NCBI GenBank assembly: GCA_023958095.1
Contig: JAMLGJ010000008.1
Coordinates: forward strand, 1-64,000
Direction of reading: 5' to 3'
Length of the DNA: 64,000 bases
From: Microthrixaceae bacterium
Lineage (GTDB): Bacteria; Actinomycetota; Acidimicrobiia; Acidimicrobiales; Microtrichaceae
Below are positions 17,304 to 25,697 of this stretch, piece by piece. Numbering within the stretch: the stretch's first letter is position 1; each line of letters starts with the position of its first letter. Both the position numbers and the translations under genes were made by a program. Below the pieces are notes generated by a model. The model ran no database searches. It saw only the letters and a list, made by a program, of their open reading frames with translations, and had not been told where the DNA came from.

Positions 17304-17957
17304 ATGCGATTGAACCCGATTGCGAAGCGAGCCGCTTTCGCCGCATCAGCACTCGTGCTCGCTGCCGGCCCACTGGCCGCCTGCGGCAGCGACGACGACG
17401 CCAGCGACGACGGCACGAGCACCGAGGAGTCAGCCTCGGCGGTGACCGTGTCGAATGCCTGGGCACGTCCCGGCACCGCCGGTGGCAACTCGGCGATCTA
17501 CATGGACCTGACCGGCGGCGACCGTGACGATGCCCTCGTCGGCGCGACGATCTCCTCCGACGTGGTCGAGACCGTCGAGATCCACGAGACCGTCATGGCC
17601 GACGACGCCGGCGACATGGACGACATGGACGGTTCCGGTGACATGGACGGCATGGACGACTCCGGCGACACGGCCGATGACTCCGGTGACATGGACGGCA
17701 TGGACGACTCCGGTGACATGGACGGCATGGACGACTCCGGCGACATGGACGACCATGGCAGCGGGATGATGACGATGCAGCCGGTCGAGTCGATCGAGGT
17801 TCCCGCCGGCGAGACCGTCGCCCTCGAGCCGGGCGGCTACCACGTCATGCTGATCGGCCTCGTCGAGGACCTCGAGGTCGGCGACACCGTCGAGGTGACC
17901 CTCGAGTTCGAAAGCGGTGAGACCCAGGCGGTCACCGCGGAGGTGAAGGAAGCCTGA
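17304..17957 (+). CDS. PCuAC copper chaperone lipoprotein with Met/Asp-rich insertion
   Basis: This is a periplasmic-type copper chaperone of the PCuAC (DUF461) family, which passes Cu(I) to Sco1 or cytochrome oxidase. The signal peptide has a LAAC lipobox. Core copper ligands of the H-x-n-M...H-x-M motif are visible: His94 and Met98, Met155-158, His180 and Met182 (GGYHVMLIGL). Between the first two elements lies an insertion of about 54 residues made of repeats such as GDMDGMDDS, rich in Met and Asp, plus HGSGMM. Most homologues have only a short loop there. The ATG follows GGAGGAGAAGG. The next gene starts in its stop codon (TGATG). Confidence 0.9.
   Translation: MRLNPIAKRAAFAASALVLAAGPLAACGSDDDASDDGTSTEESASAVTVSNAWARPGTAGGNSAIYMDLTGGDRDDALVGATISSDVVETVEIHETVMADDAGDMDDMDGSGDMDGMDDSGDTADDSGDMDGMDDSGDMDGMDDSGDMDDHGSGMMTMQPVESIEVPAGETVALEPGGYHVMLIGLVEDLEVGDTVEVTLEFESGETQAVTAEVKEA
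17610..17772 (+). repeat. Intragenic tandem repeat encoding Met/Asp-rich metal-binding segment
   Basis: Imperfect tandem units with the core GACATGGACGGCATGGACGA encode GDMDGMDDS-type repeats inside the PCuAC gene. Their near identity at DNA level points to recent slippage or unequal recombination, so copy number may vary between strains. Confidence 0.8.
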
Positions 17958-18352
17958 TGCGACGGGCAACGGTCGGTGTGTCCGTCCTGTTCGCGGCGGT
18001 GACGATGTTGTTCGTCGCCGGGTGCGCCGGGTCGGACACACCGCCGGTGCCCGAGTTGCAGGTCGTCGACTCCGATGCAGCGGAGTACGACTACGACTAC
18101 GTGATCCCCTTCGGAACCGGTCGCCGCCTGGACGGCGGCGAAGAGGTGGAGATAGTTCCGGCCGAGCTCAACGTGAAGGTGGGCGAGCGGATCAGGATCG
18201 TGAACGAGGACGTGCGCGGTGCAGCGGTGGGCATCTTCTGGGTGCCCGCGGAACGCACCGTGGCGATGGAGTTCACCACGCCGGGCACCCTCTCGGGGGA
18301 GTGCGACGTGCATCCCTCCGGCGTGTTCACGATCAACGTCAGCGAGGCGTGA
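17957..18352 (+). CDS. Cupredoxin-like lipoprotein
   Basis: This 131-residue lipoprotein has signal VLFAAVTMLFVAG and lipobox VAGC. The mature part is an all-beta domain with ELNVKVGERIRIVNEDV and a C-terminal GECDVHPSGVFTINV strand-loop-strand. That resembles the cupredoxin copper loop, in which Cys and His are ligands; the first His ligand expected after the Asn-Glu-Asp loop is not obvious. The ATG overlaps the PCuAC stop by one base, so it is coupled to the copper operon. It could store or relay copper to cytochrome oxidase. The 3' end overlaps hemY by 14 bases. Confidence 0.75.
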   Translation: MRRATVGVSVLFAAVTMLFVAGCAGSDTPPVPELQVVDSDAAEYDYDYVIPFGTGRRLDGGEEVEIVPAELNVKVGERIRIVNEDVRGAAVGIFWVPAERTVAMEFTTPGTLSGECDVHPSGVFTINVSEA

Positions 18353-19778
18353 CCGCACCGTCGAGGCGAACCCCGCCCCCGAACGACCTGACCGCCTCCC
18401 TGCCCTGTCGTATGCAGGCGGGAATGCCCACACCCCGGTAGGCGGCTCCGGCGATCGCGACCCTGCCCGCTGTCTCCGACGCCAGGGTCCGCTCCGCCCG
18501 TTCCACCGCATCCAGGTGGCCCACCCCGTACTGGTGGAAGCCGTCAACCCAACGCGACACCCGCACCGCTGCGGGGGAGGCGGTGATGCCGGCGGTCGTG
18601 GCGAGGTCGGAGAGGATCGCCGCCGAGACCTCCTGGTCGCTCATCGATTCGACCCGTGCGTCCTTGCTGTGACCCGCCGAGGCGCGCACCACCACGTGTC
18701 GGCCGTCGTTCCAGTGACTCCACTTGTTGGAGCCCCACGAGACCGCGGTCAGGAGCAGCCCTGACCCCCTCGGCACGAGGAAGCCGCTGGCACCGGACCC
18801 GACTGCTGCACCGACCGTCGGGTCGGCTGCGTCGAACACGTAGGTGACCAGCACCACGGTTGCGGTGGGGATGGTCGCGATCATCTCCGCCGCGCCGGGG
18901 CTCACCCCGCAGAGCAGATCGGCCGCGGTCGATGCACCGGTGGTCACCACGAAGCGGTGCCCTTCGAGGTCTTCGTCACGGAGCCGCCCGACCGGGTCGG
19001 AGGTGCACAACTCGGCACCTCGTTGCTCCAGCTCGCGGGCGAGGGTGTCCACGAGCACACCGGTACCTCCGAGCAGACCGTGGAACACGGGTCCCTGCGC
19101 TGCGCTGCCGCGTGCCTCGCCCAGGTTGGCCGAGAGACTGCCCGGCCTGCTGGCCGCTGCGGCGAGCTGGGGGGTTGTGGCCCTCAACGACATCTCGTCC
19201 ACGTCGCCGGCGCTGATGCCCCCGACCAGGGGACCCACGACCCGATCCACCAGCTGGCTGCCGAAGCGTTCCCGCAGGAGCGCTCCGACCGAGGTGTCGC
19301 CGGTGAGGGGTTCGTCGTCGCGAGCGACCTCTGAACGCACCGAGGCCAGCCCGCCTTCGTCGAGCAGACCGGTGGCTTCGACATCCGAGGGGTCGAGCGG
19401 CACCCCGAGCACGGTGTTGTCGGGGAACCAGCGCAACCCCTCAGCCGTGTGGACCATCGCCCTCGTCGCTGCCGGTTCGGTGAAGCGGTCCGCCAGGCCG
19501 AGTTCCTCACACAGTTCGACCGCCTCGGGGACACGTGCCAGGAAGGCGTCGGCCGCCTCGTCGATCTCCATGGTGGTTCCGTCCCCGAGCGGCATGCCGG
19601 AGGTGCGGATGAGCCCTCCGAGGCGGTCCGAGGCTTCCCGCAGGGTCACATCCATGCCCTGTTGCATCCCCTCCCAGGCAGCGGCCAGGCCGGTGATCCC
19701 GCCGCCCACCACCACCAGGGGGTCGCCGCCCGCATCCGAGCGGACCCCATCGCCGCCGGTGGCGCCACCGGAGGTCAT
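18339..19778 (-). CDS. hemY: Oxygen-dependent coproporphyrinogen/protoporphyrinogen oxidase
   Basis: This FAD enzyme of 479 residues oxidises the porphyrinogen ring late in heme synthesis; in actinobacteria the substrate is generally coproporphyrinogen III. The dinucleotide motif VVGGGITGLAAAWEG is followed by LREASDRLGGLIRT, and the C-terminal FAD contact is RVAIAGAAYRGVGIPACI. The ATG overlaps the hemH stop (ATGA), placing it last in hemE-hemH-hemY. A coproheme decarboxylase gene (chdC/hemQ), the expected final step, is not in the window. Confidence 0.9.
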   Translation of the reverse strand: MTSGGATGGDGVRSDAGGDPLVVVGGGITGLAAAWEGMQQGMDVTLREASDRLGGLIRTSGMPLGDGTTMEIDEAADAFLARVPEAVELCEELGLADRFTEPAATRAMVHTAEGLRWFPDNTVLGVPLDPSDVEATGLLDEGGLASVRSEVARDDEPLTGDTSVGALLRERFGSQLVDRVVGPLVGGISAGDVDEMSLRATTPQLAAAASRPGSLSANLGEARGSAAQGPVFHGLLGGTGVLVDTLARELEQRGAELCTSDPVGRLRDEDLEGHRFVVTTGASTAADLLCGVSPGAAEMIATIPTATVVLVTYVFDAADPTVGAAVGSGASGFLVPRGSGLLLTAVSWGSNKWSHWNDGRHVVVRASAGHSKDARVESMSDQEVSAAILSDLATTAGITASPAAVRVSRWVDGFHQYGVGHLDAVERAERTLASETAGRVAIAGAAYRGVGIPACIRQGREAVRSFGGGVRLDGAVTPR

Positions 19779-20689
19779 GGCGCCTCCAGGTGTGTGGCGC
19801 AACGCCGGGCGAGTGCTCCCATGACCGTCGGGTCGTCACCCACCACGGCGGTCCGGCGCAGTTCGAGGCCGAGCCGTTCGGCCGCCGCGAGGGCCTCGAT
19901 GTCGATGTCGTAGAGCACCTCCAGGTGCTCGGAGGTGAACCCGTGGGGAACGACCAGCAGGCCCTCGCTGCGTCCGGTGTCGGCCAGGTCGGACATCACC
20001 TCGAGCAGGTCGGGACCCCGCCACGGTTCCGGGGTCGCACCGGCTGACTGCCAGGCGACACCCCAGCCGGACCACCTGGGAAGCCCCGCGAGCGCTGCCA
20101 CGGCTGCTGCGGACCGTGCCAGCTGCTCGGGGTACGGGTCGTCGACGAGCACCCTCTCGGGCAGCGAGTGCGCGGTGAACACGACCTTGGTGCGCCGGGG
20201 CATCTCCGCGAGCGCCGTTCGCACCTGGGCGGCGTGGAACGCCACGAGCTCGTCGAGCAGGTGCCAGTGCTGGACTCCGCGGTAGCTCACCTCGGGCCGG
20301 GACGCGAGCGCCTCGGCGGCCCGGCGGTGGTACTCCCCGACGCTGGCCGCGGAGAAGTGCGGTGCGAGCACCACCCCTACGACGGCCTGCGCCCCGGCTT
20401 CCACCATGGCCAGCGCCGCGTCCTCTATCGACGGGCTGGAGTGCTTCGTTCCCGATGCGACCACCCACTGCCGCTCATCGGCTTCCAGGGCGCGGCTGAT
20501 CGCCTCCAGCTGATCGGCCGTGTTGGCGGCGAGCGCCGTGGTGCCGCCGATCGCCTCGTAGCGACCCACCAGCTCCTCGAGCTGCTCGGGTGAGGGCGGC
20601 CTGCCCCGGCGGATGTGCGTGTAGTACTCCTGCACCCGGTCCGGACCCGTCGGGGAGCCGTAGGACATCACGAGCAGTCCGGGTCTCAC
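19775..20689 (-). CDS. hemH: Ferrochelatase (coproporphyrin type)
   Basis: This 304-residue cytosolic ferrochelatase inserts Fe(II) into the porphyrin. It shows GLLVMSYGSP at the start, YEAIGGTTALAANT, APHFSAASVGEY with the conserved His, the family signature FTAHSLPERV, and LLVVPHGFTSEHLEVLYDID with the conserved His-x-Glu. The length fits the coproporphyrin ferrochelatases of Gram-positives, which lack the eukaryotic C-terminal extension. The start GTG overlaps the hemE stop (GTGA), and its own stop overlaps the hemY ATG, giving a fully coupled operon. Confidence 0.92.
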   Translation of the reverse strand: MRPGLLVMSYGSPTGPDRVQEYYTHIRRGRPPSPEQLEELVGRYEAIGGTTALAANTADQLEAISRALEADERQWVVASGTKHSSPSIEDAALAMVEAGAQAVVGVVLAPHFSAASVGEYHRRAAEALASRPEVSYRGVQHWHLLDELVAFHAAQVRTALAEMPRRTKVVFTAHSLPERVLVDDPYPEQLARSAAAVAALAGLPRWSGWGVAWQSAGATPEPWRGPDLLEVMSDLADTGRSEGLLVVPHGFTSEHLEVLYDIDIEALAAAERLGLELRRTAVVGDDPTVMGALARRCATHLEAP

Positions 20690-21750
20690 GGTGTCGCACC
20701 ACCGGGACTCGAATGGACGAACTCCACGAGTGCCTCCAGCACCGACGGGTCGGTCTCGGGCAGCACTCCGTGGCCCAGGTTGAAGATGTGCCCACCGGAC
20801 CCGTGGGCCCCGCGTGCGAGCACGTCCGCGGCCGCGGGCCGGGCAGCCTCCCAGCCGGCCACCACGAGCGCAGGATCCAGGTTGCCCTGCAGGGCGGTTC
20901 CCGCAGGCACGCGACGCCGCGCTGCATCGAGTGGCGTACGCCAGTCCACCCCGACCACCTCGGCACCGGCGGCAGCCATGAGTCCCAGCAGCTCACCGGT
21001 GTTGGTGCCGAAGTGGATCCGCGGCACACCCAGGTCGGCCACCGCCGACATGACCTTCGTGCTGGCGGGCAGCACGAAGCGCTCGTAGTCGGGGGGCGAC
21101 AGCGTGCCGACCCATGAGTCGAACAGCTGGATCGCCGACGCACCCGCTTCGACCTGTGAACGCAACGAGGCGATCGCCAGGTCCGCGAGGCGGTCCATGA
21201 GGTCGAACCACAGTGACTCGTCAGTGGCCATGAGTGCCTTCGTTCGAACCCAGGTCCGCGTCGGACGGCCCTCGAGCAGGTAGCTGGCGACCGTGAAGGG
21301 GGCTCCGGCGAACGCGATCAGCGGAACCGACAGCTCCGAGACGAGGTTCTCGACGGTCTCGAGCACATAGGGCGTGTCGGTCGCTGCATCGAGCGGGCGG
21401 AGCCGACCGAGGTCCGAACGATCGCGGAACGGCCGCTGCACCACCGGCCCCACTCCGGGCTCGATGTCCACGCCGAAACCGATCGCGTGCACCGGCGTCA
21501 TGATGTCGGAGTAGAGGATCGCGGCGTCCACCCCGTAGCGGCGCACCGGCTGCAGGGTGATCTCGGTCGCCCGGTCGGGGTCCGCGATCGCGTTGAGGAT
21601 CGTCCCACCACCTCGCACCTCGCGGTACTCCGGCAACGAGCGACCGGCCTGGCGCATGAACCAGACCGGGGTGTGCGGCACGGGTTCGCTGCGCGCGGCG
21701 CGGATGAACACCGAGTCGGAATGCCTTCGGTGGTCCTGGTCGTGGGTCAT
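20686..21750 (-). CDS. hemE: Uroporphyrinogen decarboxylase
   Basis: This enzyme decarboxylates the four acetates of uroporphyrinogen III to give coproporphyrinogen III. The family signature PVWFMRQAGRSLPEYRE carries the substrate-binding Arg residues; the catalytic Asp is in ILYSDIMTP. LFDSWVGTLSP, HFGTNTGELL and GHIFNLGHGVLPETDP follow in order. It has 354 residues from ATG 21750; an in-frame upstream codon at 21768 is less likely. There is no Shine-Dalgarno. The 10-mer TGCGAGACTT lies 8 nt before the ATG and recurs before the amidase gene at 46157, perhaps as a -10 region. Confidence 0.93.
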   Translation of the reverse strand: MTHDQDHRRHSDSVFIRAARSEPVPHTPVWFMRQAGRSLPEYREVRGGGTILNAIADPDRATEITLQPVRRYGVDAAILYSDIMTPVHAIGFGVDIEPGVGPVVQRPFRDRSDLGRLRPLDAATDTPYVLETVENLVSELSVPLIAFAGAPFTVASYLLEGRPTRTWVRTKALMATDESLWFDLMDRLADLAIASLRSQVEAGASAIQLFDSWVGTLSPPDYERFVLPASTKVMSAVADLGVPRIHFGTNTGELLGLMAAAGAEVVGVDWRTPLDAARRRVPAGTALQGNLDPALVVAGWEAARPAAADVLARGAHGSGGHIFNLGHGVLPETDPSVLEALVEFVHSSPGGATP

Positions 21751-21819
21751 CGCGGCCAAGTCTCGCACCCCCGTCCACGGCCGGGGGAACCGCGCTCCCC
21801 ACGGAGGAGGGCGTGCCGC

Positions 21820-22650
21820 TCAGCGGACGGTCATGCCACCGTCGACCACGAGGGTCTGCCCGGTCATGAAACTCGATGCGTCGCTGCAAAGGAACAGCGC
21901 CGGGTACAGCATCTCGGTGGGATCGGCGAGCCGCTTGATGAGCTGCGCGTCGGCGGCGGCCTCCTGGAACTCGACGGGGTTGCCCAACATCATCTGGGTC
22001 GCCACGCTGCCGGGAGCGAGGGCGTTGACGCGGATGCCGTCAGCAGCCAACTCGGCGGCCATCGAGTGGGTCATCGCGGTCAGCGCCGCCTTCGCCGCCA
22101 CGTAGAGCGACACCCACGCGCCGCTGGTGTAGACGCCCGCGGTGGACACGTTAAGCACCGCCGCGTGCCCGCTTCGGCGCAGGTGCCCGAGGGCCTCCTG
22201 CACGAGCAGCACGGGGCCCCTGAAGTTGACCTCCCAGGACTTGGCCATCGCCTCGGGAGTCATCGACCCGACGGGTTGGGCGAGGGGGTTCGCGGCGTTG
22301 TTGACCACGATGTCGATTCCTCCGAACGCCTCCGCGGTGGCCGACACGAGCGACGCGATGGCTTCGGGGTCACCCAGGTGGGTCGGGTGGGCCATCGCCT
22401 CCCCTCCGCGGTCGCGCATCTCGGCCGCTGCGGTCTCGCAGGCCTCGGCCTTCCGGCTCGCGACGACCACCTTCGCCCCCATCGCGGCGAAGCCTGCGGC
22501 GACAGCCCTTCCTATGCCCCTGGATCCGCCGGTGACGATCGCCACCCGGTCGGTGAGGTCGAACGCATCCAGCACCCCCTCACGGCCACTCGCTTCGAAG
22601 TGGCTGGCGGGACCGTGGCTGGCGTGGTGCTGGCTCGTGTGGTGTTGCAT
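21820..22650 (-). CDS. Short-chain dehydrogenase/reductase (SDR)
   Basis: This classical SDR of 276 residues has TGGSRGIGRAVAAGF for cofactor binding, VNNAANP, NVSTAGVYTSG with the catalytic Ser, and LYVAAKAAL with catalytic Tyr and Lys. It ends in the FMTGQTLVVDGGMTV tail typical of FabG-like members. The first 25 residues are His-rich and unlike the family; a GTG at 22575 would remove them, but has no usable ribosome site. The gene lies alone between hemE and the divergent helD. The substrate is unknown. Confidence 0.85.
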   Translation of the reverse strand: MQHHTSQHHASHGPASHFEASGREGVLDAFDLTDRVAIVTGGSRGIGRAVAAGFAAMGAKVVVASRKAEACETAAAEMRDRGGEAMAHPTHLGDPEAIASLVSATAEAFGGIDIVVNNAANPLAQPVGSMTPEAMAKSWEVNFRGPVLLVQEALGHLRRSGHAAVLNVSTAGVYTSGAWVSLYVAAKAALTAMTHSMAAELAADGIRVNALAPGSVATQMMLGNPVEFQEAAADAQLIKRLADPTEMLYPALFLCSDASSFMTGQTLVVDGGMTVR

Positions 22651-22773
22651 GGCCGGACCCTACGCGCCGGGTCCGCCGACGGGCTGGGGGATCAGGGCAC
22701 TGGGTACACTGGCAGACCGCCGATTTCGCAGCAGGGCCCCTCCCGGACCGTGCGGCGACGGCCAGGAGGTCGA

Positions 22774-24858
22774 GTGCAGCATCCGGAGTTCGAGTCGGAA
22801 CAGGCCTACATCGACCATGCCCACGCGTGCCTGGAGGCCAACCGTGCCGAGGTGGAGGCGATGCGCCGGGCCACCGAGGGAGGCCGCGGGGGGACCTACC
22901 AGAACCGGTTCGAGCGCGACGTCATGTGGGACCGGGTGGATTCCCGGCTGAACCAGTTGGACGTGGGAGAGATGTCGCTCGTGTTCGGCCGCATAGACAC
23001 CGAGGCCGAACCCGACGGACCCAACGGCACACCGGGCCACGACCGCGAGGCGTTCTACATCGGCCGGGTGGCGGTGTCCGACGCCTCCCACGACCCGGTC
23101 GTGGTCGACTGGCGTGCGCCGGTGGCCGAGACCTTCTACCGGGCCACCGGTGTGGACCCGATGGGGCTCCGCAGACGGCGCCACTTCGCCACCCGCGGTT
23201 CGAAGCTGCTCGGAATGGACGACGAGCTCTTCGGGAGCGCGACCGAGGCCCTCGACAGTGGTGAGGTGCAGGGCCACGGCGCCCTCATCGCAGCCCTGGA
23301 GGAGACCCGATCGGGCCGCCTGTCGGACATCGTGGGGACGATCCAGGCCGAACAGGACCGGATCATCCGCTCGGAGCTTCCGGGCATCCTCGTGGTGCAG
23401 GGCGGTCCGGGTACCGGCAAGACGGTCGTCGCCCTGCACCGGGCCGCATACCTGCTCTACACACACCGCTTCCCCCTCGAGGGCCAGGGCGTGCTCGTGG
23501 TGGGACCCAACCGGGTGTTCCTCAACTACATCGAACAGGTCCTGCCCTCACTCGGTGAGGCCGGCGTGGAGATCGCGCAACTGTCGAACCTGGTACCCCA
23601 CGTGCGGGTCTCCGGATACGACGACGAGGAGACCGCAAGGGTCAAGGGCGACCTGTCGATGGTCAAGGTGATCCGCCGCGCGGTGCGCGACCGCGAGCAG
23701 CCGCTGCGCGAGACACTGCGGATCCCCTACGGCGTGCAGCACCTGACCCTCTCGGTGCAGGACTCGGCGGAGATCATCACCCAGGCCAGGCGCCGCTTCC
23801 GCACCCACAACGCCGCGCGGAAGTTCGTCGAGTCCATGTTCTTCGAGCGGCTGGCGGCCAGCCACCGCAACGACGACTCCCCCGATGTCGTGCGCGACAG
23901 GACCCGCAGGGAGTTGCCGGTGCGCGAGGCACTCGAGTGGATGTGGCCGGTACTCACACCCGCCGAGTTGTTGAACGACTGCTTCGGGTCGCCCGCGCTG
24001 TTGCGTTCGGCCACTGCCGGCCTCGACACGGAGGCAGCCTCGAGGCTCCGGAAGGTGCGCCACCGCGACCCTGCCGATGCGGTGTTCACCCACCACGACG
24101 TCCCATTGCTCGACGAAGCCCTCGAGCGGCTCGGCCCCCGGCCGCGCCACCTGGAGGCCGACTCGGTCCGCACCTACGGCCACATCGTGGTCGACGAGGC
24201 ACAGGACCTGTCCCCGATGCAGCTGCGGGTGCTCAACCGACGCTCCCTCAACGGCTCGATGACGGTTGTGGGGGACATCGCCCAGTCCACCGGGGCGTGG
24301 GCCCACGACGACTGGGACTCGGTGCTCGAGCACCTCCCGGCGCGCCGTGAACCGCGCCACGAGGAACTGACCGTCGGCTACCGCGTGCCCGGTCCGATCA
24401 TGGACCTGGCCTCCAAGGTGCTGGCGGTGGCCGCGCCGCAGCTGGACCCGCCGAGGTCGATCCGCCACAGCGGTGCGGAGCCCCGGATCATCGGCACCGG
24501 CCGCGAGGAGTTGGACCGGGTGCTCGCGGAGGCCGTGCACGATGAGCTGACCGAGGTGGGAGCGGGCAACCTGGCGGTGGTCGTTCCCACGAGCATGCTC
24601 GAAGGCATCGACACGGCACTGCGGTGCGCGGGCATCGAACACGGCATCGCCACCCGCGAAGGACTCTCGATGCAGGTGACCGTCGTGGCACCCCAGCTCG
24701 TCAAGGGCCTGGAGCTGGACTCGGTGATAGTGGTCGAGCCGGGACTGGTGCTCTCCGAGGAGGCACGTGGACCCCAGGCGCTCTACGTGGCGGTGACCCG
24801 CTCCACCAAGCGACTCACGATCCTGCACACCGGGGAGCTGCCCGACATCCTGCGCTGA
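22774..24858 (+). CDS. helD: HelD-like superfamily 1 helicase / RNA polymerase recycling factor
   Basis: This 694-residue protein is related to UvrD and to HelD, which removes stalled RNA polymerase from DNA using ATP. The N-terminus is a helical arm (EQAYIDHAHACLEANRAEVE), followed by a HelD-typical insert (VDWRAPVAETFYRAT). Walker A is QGGPGTGKTVVALHR at about residue 209, Walker B is VVDEAQDLSPMQ, motif III is TVVGDIAQSTG, and the C-terminal helicase motif is YVAVTRSTKRLTIL. GTG 22774 has AGGAGG 4 nt upstream, so the open frame reaching back to 21487 is not coding. Confidence 0.9.
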   Translation: MQHPEFESEQAYIDHAHACLEANRAEVEAMRRATEGGRGGTYQNRFERDVMWDRVDSRLNQLDVGEMSLVFGRIDTEAEPDGPNGTPGHDREAFYIGRVAVSDASHDPVVVDWRAPVAETFYRATGVDPMGLRRRRHFATRGSKLLGMDDELFGSATEALDSGEVQGHGALIAALEETRSGRLSDIVGTIQAEQDRIIRSELPGILVVQGGPGTGKTVVALHRAAYLLYTHRFPLEGQGVLVVGPNRVFLNYIEQVLPSLGEAGVEIAQLSNLVPHVRVSGYDDEETARVKGDLSMVKVIRRAVRDREQPLRETLRIPYGVQHLTLSVQDSAEIITQARRRFRTHNAARKFVESMFFERLAASHRNDDSPDVVRDRTRRELPVREALEWMWPVLTPAELLNDCFGSPALLRSATAGLDTEAASRLRKVRHRDPADAVFTHHDVPLLDEALERLGPRPRHLEADSVRTYGHIVVDEAQDLSPMQLRVLNRRSLNGSMTVVGDIAQSTGAWAHDDWDSVLEHLPARREPRHEELTVGYRVPGPIMDLASKVLAVAAPQLDPPRSIRHSGAEPRIIGTGREELDRVLAEAVHDELTEVGAGNLAVVVPTSMLEGIDTALRCAGIEHGIATREGLSMQVTVVAPQLVKGLELDSVIVVEPGLVLSEEARGPQALYVAVTRSTKRLTILHTGELPDILR

Positions 24859-24877
24859 GGGTGCACGGGCGCGGCGC

Positions 24878-25543
24878 TCAGCCCGCCACGAGTATTCGCT
24901 CCGAGGCGAAGGATCCGATGCCCACGCTGTGGCCGTCCACCTCCACCGTCGCGGTCCCGTCTGGCGACATCGCCACGAGGACGCCGTTGTGTCCGGGCAG
25001 CAGCGAGTTCTCCTCGAGGAAGTCCAACAGGCCGGGGGTGAACTCGAGTTCCTCTGGGATGCGCGAGATCGTGAAGCGCTCCCCCACCCCTATCTCCGAG
25101 AGTGGCTGGGTGACCGGGGCGGTGTAGTCGGCCCCGGGGATCGGGTTGCCGTGCGGGCAGGTGGTGGGATCACCCAGAACCCGGGTCAGGGCCTGCTCGA
25201 CGGGTTCGGAGATGATGTGTTCCCACTTTCCGGCCTCGGCGTGCGCGTAGGCCCAGGACAGCCCGAGCATGTCGGTCAGGAAGCGTTCGGCCAGACGGTG
25301 GCGCCGCACGACCCGCTCCGCCAGCGAACGCCCCTTGGCGGTGAGCTTGATCGAGGAGTTCACCTCCACGAGGCCTTCGTCCTCCATGCGCCGGATCATC
25401 TCCGACACCGCGGGCCGGGAGACCTCGATGCGCTCGGCGATGCGCGCCTGGATCACCTCGATGTCGTCCTCGCGGAGCTCCCAGATGGCCTCGCAGTACT
25501 CCTCGAAGGCCGGGTGGTACTCGTTCGCTCGGGATCCGCTCAC
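24878..25543 (-). CDS. DtxR/IdeR-family metal-dependent repressor
   Basis: This 221-residue metal-sensing regulator is expected to bind DNA when loaded with Fe(II) or Mn(II). The N-terminal winged helix has YCEAIWELREDDIEVIQARI and SRPAVSEMIRRMEDEGLV. The dimerisation and metal domain has RHRLAERFLTDMLGL, KWEHIISEPVEQAL and TCPHGNPIPG with Cys/His ligands. A C-terminal SH3/FeoA-like domain starts at about residue 150. Adjacent GTGs at 25546 and 25543 are both possible starts. Its targets may include the metal transporters in the window, but only the 14-base palindrome at 25627 is suggestive. Confidence 0.88.
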   Translation of the reverse strand: MSGSRANEYHPAFEEYCEAIWELREDDIEVIQARIAERIEVSRPAVSEMIRRMEDEGLVEVNSSIKLTAKGRSLAERVVRRHRLAERFLTDMLGLSWAYAHAEAGKWEHIISEPVEQALTRVLGDPTTCPHGNPIPGADYTAPVTQPLSEIGVGERFTISRIPEELEFTPGLLDFLEENSLLPGHNGVLVAMSPDGTATVEVDGHSVGIGSFASERILVAG

Positions 25544-25626
25544 CACCGAAGTATCCCACAGCGACGGCCCGGGTCCACTGCGAGACGCGGTCCGTCGATC
25601 CGCGGGTTCGGGGGTTCGGGTGAGTG

Positions 25627-25640
25627 GCCACCGCGGTGGC
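25627..25640. promoter_or_regulatory. Palindrome GCCACCGCGGTGGC between divergent genes
   Basis: A perfect 14-base palindrome lies about 85 bases upstream of the DtxR-type regulator and 58 bases upstream of the divergent SDR gene. It could be an operator shared by both; it is not a classic iron box, which is AT-rich. Confidence 0.35.
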
Positions 25641-25684
25641 GAACGGATGGCCCATCGGCCCGGCTGCGGTGCAGCCGGTCGCGG

Positions 25685-25690
25685 TAGGTT
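25685..25690 (+). promoter_or_regulatory. -10 box TAGGTT, leaderless SDR transcript
   Basis: TAGGTT ends 7 nt before the ATG at 25698, which itself would be the first transcribed codon. There is no ribosome binding site. Confidence 0.45.
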
Positions 25691-25697
25691 GCGACCC

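Noticed and set aside
21487-22773. N-terminal extension of the HelD-like protein
   Set aside because: It overlaps a well-supported SDR and hemE on the other strand, and AGGAGG before GTG 22774 with family homology fixes the start there.
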